This document shows positions 6,979 to 11,732 of a DNA stretch of 11,732 bases, in pieces (position 1 is the stretch's first letter; the number at the start of each line of letters is the position of its first letter). Under the pieces are notes generated by a model. That model was not told the DNA's origin and made no database searches. It saw nothing but the letters and a program-made list of their open reading frames with translations. A program made the translations under genes and the position numbers. Location: positions 1-11,732 of the forward strand of contig JAAWSW010000039.1 in assembly GCA_022801735.1 (NCBI GenBank), read 5' to 3'. This DNA comes from Bacilli bacterium. Lineage in GTDB: Bacteria; Bacillota_I; Bacilli_A; RF39; UBA660.

Positions 6979-8189
6979 TCTTGTTCTCTAAGTTCTTTTA
7001 TTTCCAAAAGTTCACTTACTGTAACAAACTTATAACCATCATCAGCAAGTTCCTCAATTACAGATTCAATTGCTAAGGATGCATATTCATGATTATCATG
7101 AAAAAGAATAATACTACCATCCTTAACATTTGGAATAACATTTTTAAGGATTTTCTCTTTACGTTTAACCTTCCAGTCAGAAGAATCTACATCCCATAAA
7201 ACAAAAATTAAATCAGTATAAGATTTTAATCTATCAGTATAACCGCCATAAGTTGGTCTAAACAGTTTAGGCGTAAACCCTGTAATTTTTTTTACTTCAT
7301 TTTGAGTTCTCTCAATCTCTGCTTTAAATTCATCAGGCGAAAGTCTATTTAACCATTTATGACTATAAGAATGATTTCCAATCTCATTACCATTTTTAAC
7401 CAATTTAACTAAAGTTTTATCATAAAAAGAGGCCTTATTACCAACAATAAAAAAAGTTCCACAAGCATCATGTTTATTTAAAACATCAAGAATTTCATTA
7501 GTATATTTACTAGGACCATCATCAAAAGTTAACGCCACCACCTTATCATCATAATCAATATTTCTTTTTTTAATATGCAAATAATTATCACTAGCCTTTG
7601 ACTTATCAATATCTATAAGCATATCTAAAGTATCCAATGGAATATCTAAATATATAAGTTCACTACCACTATCTTTTAAAATAGCAGGTCCCAAATAAAT
7701 AGTTAAATTTTCATCATCAATAGTAAAATAGTCATAACTAACATTAGAAAGAAAATCCATATCAGCATCTCTGTATTTCTCAAGTAATAACTTTTTAATA
7801 TCATAATCTAAAGCATCCAAATCAGCAATTAAATCCTCCATAGATAAAAACTTTTTACTTTTCTTATCATAAGTAAAAGTTTTTATTTTATTAATAGTTT
7901 TATCTGCACTAATAAAAGTATTTAAACTAATATTAACGACATTATTATTAACTTCCTTATAAGTATAAGAAATATTAAGTTCGGGTTTTTTTATGCCACT
8001 GTAATCCTTCTTAAAATTTTTATAGGTTTTATTTACATACGAACTTACTGCATCATCTAAAACATTTATACCAGTTATAGGGTAATTAATAGAAACTAAA
8101 TCTTTATCCTCTTCAATAATAGTTTTAACTTCCTTTTCTGAACAGCCACTTAAGCATAATACTAAGAAAATTAATAGAATTTTTTTCAT
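6975..8189 (-). CDS. Lipoprotein polysaccharide (peptidoglycan) deacetylase, PdaC-like
   Basis: This 404-residue protein likely removes acetyl groups from cell-wall amino sugars, which protects the wall from lysozyme-type enzymes. A lipoprotein signal peptide ends in LSGC (Cys16), so it should be lipid-anchored outside the membrane. Residues about 30-205 resemble the DUF3298-type domain that precedes the catalytic domain in Bacillus PdaC. The NodB domain (about 215-398) keeps its motifs: TFDDGP (221-226), metal-binding HSYSH (273-277), RPTYG (311-315), the DSSDW region (335-339) and LFHDNH (362-367). The frame is open 66 codons further upstream, but that part is low-complexity A+T-rich sequence. 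The start at 8189 has AGGTG (8195-8199) behind it and begins the signal peptide. It is divergent from nrdD and coupled to the small membrane-protein gene downstream. The exact substrate is not provable here. Confidence 0.88.
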   Translation of the reverse strand: MKKILLIFLVLCLSGCSEKEVKTIIEEDKDLVSINYPITGINVLDDAVSSYVNKTYKNFKKDYSGIKKPELNISYTYKEVNNNVVNISLNTFISADKTINKIKTFTYDKKSKKFLSMEDLIADLDALDYDIKKLLLEKYRDADMDFLSNVSYDYFTIDDENLTIYLGPAILKDSGSELIYLDIPLDTLDMLIDIDKSKASDNYLHIKKRNIDYDDKVVALTFDDGPSKYTNEILDVLNKHDACGTFFIVGNKASFYDKTLVKLVKNGNEIGNHSYSHKWLNRLSPDEFKAEIERTQNEVKKITGFTPKLFRPTYGGYTDRLKSYTDLIFVLWDVDSSDWKVKRKEKILKNVIPNVKDGSIILFHDNHEYASLAIESVIEELADDGYKFVTVSELLEIKELREQE

Positions 8190-8239
8190 AATTTCACCTA
8201 ACAAATTATATGCTAAAAAGAGATATAATATGTACGTAT

Positions 8240-8255
8240 AAAAAGCGAACATTTT
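8240..8255 (+). repeat. 16-base direct repeat, copy 1 (candidate operator)
   Basis: AAAAAGCGAACATTTT is identical to 8562-8577. Its core GCGAACATTT also occurs in inverted orientation upstream of recA (3659-3668). The copy lies about 50 bases before the deacetylase start codon, within the probable promoter region of that operon. Confidence 0.6.
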
Positions 8256-8412
8256 ACCTTTTGATAAATAATTATATAAAAACAAAACAAAAATATTTTT
8301 TCTACAAAAAACAGTTTTTTTTAAAAAAAGAAAAAAGTTAAAAAACGAAAAAAACATATTTTTGAAAATTAACGAAAGGTAGTACAAAAATGAGAAACCC
8401 TATATAAATAAA

Positions 8413-8425
8413 GGGGAAAAGCCCC
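8413..8425. other. Short G4/C4 hairpin in the intergenic region
   Basis: GGGG (8413-8416) and CCCC (8422-8425) can pair around AAAAG. They stand out in almost pure A+T sequence. On the minus strand the stem is followed by TTTATTT, which resembles a weak terminator, but no minus-strand transcript ending here is known. Confidence 0.35.
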
Positions 8426-8478
8426 AAAGTGCACAAAAAGTGAATTTTGACAAAAATCAAAAAAATTAAAAAAGTTAA

Positions 8479-8516
8479 AAAATGTAAAATTCTAAAAAAT
8501 AATTTTTTTACATTTT
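8479..8516. other. Long A+T inverted repeat
   Basis: AAAATGTAAAA (8479-8489) is perfectly complementary to TTTTACATTTT (8506-8516), with a 16-base loop. On the minus strand it runs into a T-rich stretch and could terminate transcription leaking from nrdD-proximal sequence. It may also be a chance palindrome in A+T-rich DNA. Confidence 0.35.
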
Positions 8517-8561
8517 CCGCAAAAATAAAGGGCTCGTTAATAGCCGCTAAAAAAAGTGCAA

Positions 8562-8577
8562 AAAAAGCGAACATTTT
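8562..8577 (+). repeat. 16-base direct repeat, copy 2 (candidate nrdD operator)
   Basis: AAAAAGCGAACATTTT ends 3 bases before the nrdD -35 box, an ideal place for an activator or repressor. It contains the CGAAC half-site of LexA-type boxes. It also matches 12 of 13 positions of the PurR box of Bacillota (AWWWCCGAACWWT, one C replaced by G). Which regulator, if any, binds it is open. Confidence 0.5.
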
Positions 8578-8580
8578 CTA

Positions 8581-8609
8581 TTGACCTTTACAAAAAAAAA
8601 TGCAATAAT
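8581..8609 (+). promoter_or_regulatory. nrd operon promoter
   Basis: TTGACC (8581-8586) and AATAAT (8604-8609) are separated by 17 bases. TGC before the -10 box gives an extended -10. The spacer contains nine consecutive As (8592-8600). GGGAGG (8624-8629) lies 7 bases before the start codon. Confidence 0.7.
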
Positions 8610-8636
8610 TGAAGTGCAAGATAGGGAGGCAGAAGT

Positions 8637-10940
8637 ATGATAGATGTAGAAGATAATTTAAGTGCATTACAAGTAGTAAAACGTAATGGTAAAAAAGTAG
8701 AATGGAACGGTACCAAAATAGCCGTAGCCATCAAAAAAGGCTTTGATAGTATCAAAGATGAAAATGAAGAAAATAAATACACAGAAAAAGATATTAATAA
8801 AATATTTAATTCTGTAGTTAAAAGAATAGAAAATGATTATTTACCACAAGAAAAAATCAAAATTGAACAAATTCAAGATTTAATAGAAGAAGAATTACAA
8901 AAAAAAGGATATGAAGATGTATACACTTCATTCTCCGAATATCGCGAGCGTCGTAATATGTCAAGACAAATGTTCTTTGGAGAAAAGAAACAACATAAAT
9001 TTTTAAAGGCAATAGAAAGTTTAGGCCTAAAATCAGCACACGAGGAAGATTCAAAAAGAGAAAATGCTAATGTTGATGGCGATACAGCAATGGGAACAAT
9101 GCTTCAATATGGAAGTACAGTCTCAAAAGAATTTGCTAAAGCATATTTAATGAAACCAAAATTTGCTGAAGCACATGATAACGGAGATATTCATATTCAT
9201 GATATGGACTTCATGCCAATGGGTACAACAACTTGTTGCCAAATAGATTTAAAAAAATTATTTGATGGTGGATTTTCAACAGGACATGGTCATTTAAGAG
9301 AACCACAAGGAATTATGAGTTATTCTGCACTAGCAGCAATTGCTATTCAATCAAACCAAAATGATCAACACGGAGGACAAAGTATTCCAGCATTTGATTA
9401 CTATCTAGCACCAGGAGTACTTATTACCTTCAAAAAACATTTAAAACAATCAATCAGTGATTATTTAGATTTTACAGAATTTGGTAATTTTATCAATATG
9501 GACAGGGTTGCTAAAGAAATCGATAAATTAAAATCAATTGAAGTTGATTTAAGTATTTTTGATACATTTACTAAAGATTCAGACGAAGTAAAACGTCTAT
9601 TCAAAACAAGTTATGAAAAAGCATTAGCAAAAACAGATAGAGAAACATATCAGGCAATGGAAGCATTTATTCATAATTTAAATACAATGCATTCACGTGC
9701 AGGAGCCCAAGTTCCATTTTCATCAATAAACTTTGGAACTGATACTTCTCCAGAAGGAAGAATGGTTATGCGTAATTACTTACTTGCAACTGATTCAGGA
9801 TTAGGTAATCATGAAACACCAATATTCCCAATTTCAATATTTAAAGTAAAAGAAGGAATAAACTACAATCCAGAAGATCCAAACTATGATTTGTTTAAAT
9901 TATCTTGTGAAGTTTCAGCAAAAAGATTATTCCCTAACTTCTCATTTATAGATTCACCATTCAACTTAGAAACATATGACCCAGAAGACTATAGAACAGA
10001 AGTTGGTTATATGGGATGTAGAACAAGAGTACTTGCTGATGTAACAGATCCAAACAATCAAATCACACCAGGTAGAGGTAATTTATCATTTACTTCAATA
10101 AATTTACCTAGATTAGGAATTAAACACGGTCTTCCAAGTGGAGAAACAGATTTAGATAGTTTCTTTAATGAACTTGAAGAACTTATGGACTTAGTAAAAG
10201 ATCAATTATTAGAAAGATTTGAAATTCAATGTTCAAGACGTATCTATAATTTCCCATTCTTATTAGGGCAAGGTGTTTGGATTGATAGTGAAAAATTAAA
10301 ACCAAACGATAGATTACGTAAAGTATTAAAACATGGAACTTTAACAATCGGATTTATAGGGCTTGCAGAATGTTTAAAAGCACTAGTTGGTAAACACCAC
10401 GGTGAAAGTGAAGAAGCAGCAGAACTAGGTTATAAAATAGTTAAATTCATGAGAAACAAAACAAATGAATACGCTGAAAAACATAATTTAAACTTCTCAT
10501 TAATTGCTACTCCAGCAGAAGGATTATCAGGAAGATTTACAAATATAGATAAAGCAATTTATGGAAAAATAAAAGGAGTTACAGATAGAGATTACTATAC
10601 AAATTCATTCCATGTACCAGTATATTATAATATCTCTGTAGCACGTAAATTAAAAATAGAAGGACCATATCACGCACTTACAAATGGTGGACATATTAGT
10701 TATGTTGAACTAGATGGTGATACAGCAATGAACGTTAAAGCCTTTGAAAAAATCGTAAGATTAATGCATGATAATAATATTGGATATGGTGCCATCAATC
10801 ACCCAGTAGATAGAGATCCAGTTTGTGGATATACAGGAGTTATAGGTGATGTTTGTCCAGGTTGTGGGCGTAAGGAAAGCGAAGGCGTTCCAATTGAAAG
10901 AGTAAAAAACGCTAGTTTAAATACTTGCGGTGGAAGATAG
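8637..10940 (+). CDS. nrdD: Anaerobic ribonucleoside-triphosphate reductase, large chain lacking the glycyl-radical segment
   Basis: Class III reductase makes deoxynucleotides from ribonucleoside triphosphates without oxygen. In 767 residues there is an N-terminal ATP-cone allosteric domain (about 10-105) followed by the ten-stranded barrel. Conserved features are the CC pair at 200-201 (TTTCCQIDL), QNDQHGGQSI (241-250), the finger-loop GCRTRVL with the likely thiyl Cys461, and FEIQCSRR (Cys532). The C-terminal zinc region keeps Cys730, Cys740 and Cys743. The position where a CxxC partner would stand (727) is Asp, and one more cysteine is at 764. A normal NrdD continues from here into an R-x-x-GYLxG glycyl-radical loop. 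This chain instead ends KNASLNTCGGR-stop, so it cannot hold the radical on its own. The missing segment is encoded by the next cistron. The reading frame is clean throughout. Confidence 0.95.
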   Translation: MIDVEDNLSALQVVKRNGKKVEWNGTKIAVAIKKGFDSIKDENEENKYTEKDINKIFNSVVKRIENDYLPQEKIKIEQIQDLIEEELQKKGYEDVYTSFSEYRERRNMSRQMFFGEKKQHKFLKAIESLGLKSAHEEDSKRENANVDGDTAMGTMLQYGSTVSKEFAKAYLMKPKFAEAHDNGDIHIHDMDFMPMGTTTCCQIDLKKLFDGGFSTGHGHLREPQGIMSYSALAAIAIQSNQNDQHGGQSIPAFDYYLAPGVLITFKKHLKQSISDYLDFTEFGNFINMDRVAKEIDKLKSIEVDLSIFDTFTKDSDEVKRLFKTSYEKALAKTDRETYQAMEAFIHNLNTMHSRAGAQVPFSSINFGTDTSPEGRMVMRNYLLATDSGLGNHETPIFPISIFKVKEGINYNPEDPNYDLFKLSCEVSAKRLFPNFSFIDSPFNLETYDPEDYRTEVGYMGCRTRVLADVTDPNNQITPGRGNLSFTSINLPRLGIKHGLPSGETDLDSFFNELEELMDLVKDQLLERFEIQCSRRIYNFPFLLGQGVWIDSEKLKPNDRLRKVLKHGTLTIGFIGLAECLKALVGKHHGESEEAAELGYKIVKFMRNKTNEYAEKHNLNFSLIATPAEGLSGRFTNIDKAIYGKIKGVTDRDYYTNSFHVPVYYNISVARKLKIEGPYHALTNGGHISYVELDGDTAMNVKAFEKIVRLMHDNNIGYGAINHPVDRDPVCGYTGVIGDVCPGCGRKESEGVPIERVKNASLNTCGGR

Positions 10941-10954
10941 GAGGAAAACACATG
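10938..10954 (+). promoter_or_regulatory. Ribosome binding site of the glycyl-radical cistron
   Basis: TAGGAGG (10938-10944) overlaps the nrdD stop codon (TAG) and lies 7 bases before ATG 10952. This near-perfect site argues that the short cistron is deliberately translated and is not the debris of a frameshift. Confidence 0.8.
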
Positions 10955-11110
10955 AAAGCAGAAGAAAAAAAAGTTGGAGAAGGAGTTAAATTCGAAAGAA
11001 TTAGAAGAATTACAGGATATTTAGTAGGTACAACAGATAGATTCAATAACGGAAAAAAAGCCGAAGAACAAGATAGAGTTAAACACGATACTTCAAAAAT
11101 AGAAAAATAA
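10952..11110 (+). CDS. Separate glycyl-radical subunit of the class III ribonucleotide reductase
   Basis: This 52-residue protein is almost wholly the C-terminal glycyl-radical segment of NrdD: FERIRRITGYLVGTTDRF (14-31), with Gly22 as the expected radical-bearing residue, then a conserved basic tail ending in DRVKH (41-45). It is in a different frame from nrdD and has its own strong ribosome binding site. Its stop codon overlaps the nrdG start (TAATG), so it should be made together with the activase. I infer that it docks into the NrdD barrel next to Cys461, much as the spare-part protein GrcA (YfiD) repairs pyruvate formate-lyase. Residues 7-17 resemble NrdD 746-756, as if the split arose by duplication of the 3' end. 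The family assignment is strong. The two-chain mode of action is inference. Confidence 0.88.
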   Translation: MKAEEKKVGEGVKFERIRRITGYLVGTTDRFNNGKKAEEQDRVKHDTSKIEK

Positions 11111-11661
11111 TGAAAATTCGTTTAGCCAGTGACCTTCAGTCAGACAGTATTGTCGATGGTGAAGGGATAAGGACAGTTATATGGACTCAAGGATGTAGTC
11201 ATAATTGTCCAGGCTGTCATAATCCAAGCACCCACGATTTTAATGGAGGTTTTCAAACTACCACAGAAGAAATAAATAAAGAACTATCAGAATTAGAAGG
11301 TCAAACAGGAATTACCCTTTCTGGTGGCGATCCATTATTTCAAGTAGAAGCCTGCACTGAAATAGCAAAACATGCTAAAAACATAGGATTAGATGTTTGG
11401 TGTTATACAGGATTTACATATGAAGAACTTGTTAAATCAAATAAAAATATAGAATTTCTTAAATATGTAGATGTTCTAGTTGATGGCAAGTTTATTCTAG
11501 CCCAAAGAAGTTTAAATGTTGACTTTAGAGGTTCAAAAAATCAAAGAATTATTGATGTACCAGCATCACTATATAAAAAAGAAGTGGTTTTAATACCAAA
11601 ATATATAGGAGAAAGACATGTAGATGTCAGTATTCCTAAACAAAAAAATATATACATATAA
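11110..11661 (+). CDS. nrdG: Anaerobic ribonucleotide reductase-activating protein (radical SAM)
   Basis: NrdG uses a [4Fe-4S] cluster and S-adenosylmethionine to abstract hydrogen from the NrdD glycine and create the glycyl radical. The protein has 183 residues, slightly longer than the usual 150-180. The cluster motif CSHNCPGC has Cys29, Cys33 and Cys36. The SAM-binding SGGDP is at 71-75, and the family ending VLVDGKF (122-128) through FRGSKNQRI is intact. The start codon overlaps the preceding TAA by one base and has no clear ribosome binding site, so translation is probably by reinitiation after the glycyl-radical cistron. In this operon the activase's direct target is that 52-residue protein. 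A terminator follows at once. Confidence 0.95.
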   Translation: MKIRLASDLQSDSIVDGEGIRTVIWTQGCSHNCPGCHNPSTHDFNGGFQTTTEEINKELSELEGQTGITLSGGDPLFQVEACTEIAKHAKNIGLDVWCYTGFTYEELVKSNKNIEFLKYVDVLVDGKFILAQRSLNVDFRGSKNQRIIDVPASLYKKEVVLIPKYIGERHVDVSIPKQKNIYI

Positions 11662-11679
11662 AGCCGAAAGGCTTTTTTT
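11660..11679 (+). terminator. nrd operon terminator
   Basis: AAAGCC (11660-11665) pairs with GGCTTT (11670-11675) around a GAAA tetraloop and is followed by a seven-T run (11673-11679). It overlaps the end of the nrdG stop codon. Confidence 0.9.
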
Positions 11680-11697
11680 GTGCCCAAAACCGGCCAA
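11679..11697 (+). repeat. Terminator-linked 19-base element, copy 2
   Basis: TGTGCCCAAAACCGGCCAA differs from the copy behind rny (6434-6452) at two of 19 positions. Both copies follow an AAGCC/GGCTT hairpin. This copy ends 4 bases before the -35 box of the poly-G promoter, so it may be an upstream control or recombination sequence of that promoter. Confidence 0.65.
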
Positions 11698-11701
11698 AGT
11701 A

Positions 11702-11732
11702 TTGACAAAGTAGGGGGGGGGGGGGGGGTATA
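11702..11732 (+). promoter_or_regulatory. Promoter with a G16 tract in its -35/-10 spacer
   Basis: A perfect -35 TTGACA (11702-11707) is followed by AAGTA, 16 Gs (11713-11728) and TATA, where the window ends. If the last bases continue as TATAAT, as at the left end of the window, the spacer is 21 bases as read and would be 17 with 12 Gs. This is the layout of slippage-controlled promoters such as Neisseria porA (poly-G) and Bordetella fim (poly-C). It points rightward to a gene outside the window. The exact G count may be affected by sequencing error. Confidence 0.75.

Larger units (their letters stand above)
8190..8636. other. Gene-free A-tract-rich region between divergent operons
   Basis: I see no credible gene in these roughly 450 bases. 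The stretch is dominated by phased runs of A or T, which favour bent DNA and poor nucleoid occupancy. It holds the nrdD promoter at its right end and TATAAT-like boxes on the minus strand at its left end (for example complement of 8205-8210) without a clear -35 for the deacetylase operon. It also holds two copies of a 16-base direct repeat (8240-8255 and 8562-8577) and several hairpins (8413-8425, 8479-8516 and 8531-8545). A small RNA could be hidden here, but nothing decisive supports one. Confidence 0.6.

Noticed and set aside
65..8189. Mycoplasma-type genetic code with UGA as tryptophan
   Set aside because: UGA ends two genes in tidy ATGA overlaps, and every tryptophan in the conserved proteins is TGG.
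8190..8387. Longer N-terminus for the deacetylase
   Set aside because: The extra 66 codons are Phe/Leu/Lys-rich translation of A+T-rich intergenic DNA. The lipoprotein signal and ribosome binding site place the start at 8189.
10916..10951. NrdD and the glycyl-radical segment joined by programmed or accidental frameshifting
   Set aside because: I see no slippery heptamer with a following structure at the junction, the small cistron has its own near-perfect ribosome binding site, and the frame upstream of its ATG does not encode NrdD-like sequence.
11713..11728. Poly-G as a pure sequencing artefact of two-colour chemistry
   Set aside because: Artefact G runs end reads, whereas here TATA or TATAAT follows the Gs at both ends, with a perfect TTGACA at the proper side and a gene at the proper distance. 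The exact length remains uncertain.
1..11732. The window as a closed circle, since its first and last 16 bases are identical
   Set aside because: The overlap is a G run plus TATA, which is low in information, and the window carries core chromosomal genes (recA, rny, nrdDG) with no replication or mobilisation gene. Two copies of a repeated promoter module explain it better, although reads across the ends would settle it.
1..11732. CRISPR arrays, tRNA or rRNA genes, insertion sequences
   Set aside because: I found no regularly spaced repeats, no cloverleaf-like or rRNA-like segments, and no transposase or integrase coding sequence.

Overview
The window looks like chromosomal DNA from a low-G+C, Gram-positive-type bacterium (Bacillota), probably an uncultured anaerobe of a small-genome lineage. 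The reasons are the strong A+T bias, strong AGGAGG-type ribosome binding sites, the recA-rny neighbourhood, a PdaC-like lipoprotein deacetylase and a class III (oxygen-sensitive) ribonucleotide reductase. UGA is a stop codon: two genes end in it inside ATGA overlaps, and tryptophan is always TGG. I cannot name the genus.

Layout. Both ends of the window are long G homopolymers joined to TATA. The left end (G12 or more, then TATAAT) is the -10 side of a promoter for a two-gene operon: a small exported protein with a C-terminal membrane anchor (65-703), overlapped by a 955-residue cysteine-rich secreted protein (700-3567). Next come recA (3740-4765) and rny (4868-6421), each with its own promoter and terminator. 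Downstream of rny lies the last ~35 codons of a broken ricin-type lectin gene (6449-6553) with a terminator directly after it. Then, on the minus strand, come a three-helix membrane protein and a lipoprotein polysaccharide deacetylase, which form one operon read 8189 to 6598. A gene-free, A-tract-rich stretch of about 450 bases separates this operon from the divergent nrd operon (8637-11661).

The nrd operon is unusual. NrdD is split: the 767-residue chain ends just after its zinc region and lacks the glycyl-radical segment. That segment is encoded by a separate 52-codon cistron with its own strong ribosome binding site, which in turn overlaps nrdG, the radical-SAM activase. Behind nrdG are a terminator, a short element that also follows the rny terminator, and a second promoter. 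In that promoter TTGACA and TATA are separated by a spacer containing G16.

The best candidates for something new are three. First, poly-G tracts in the -35/-10 spacers suggest on/off or graded switching of surface-protein genes by slippage, possibly at several loci. Second, a glycyl-radical enzyme appears to be supplied as two polypeptides. Third, a 19-base element links rny and nrdG: at one place it precedes a poly-G promoter and at the other it precedes a deleted lectin gene.
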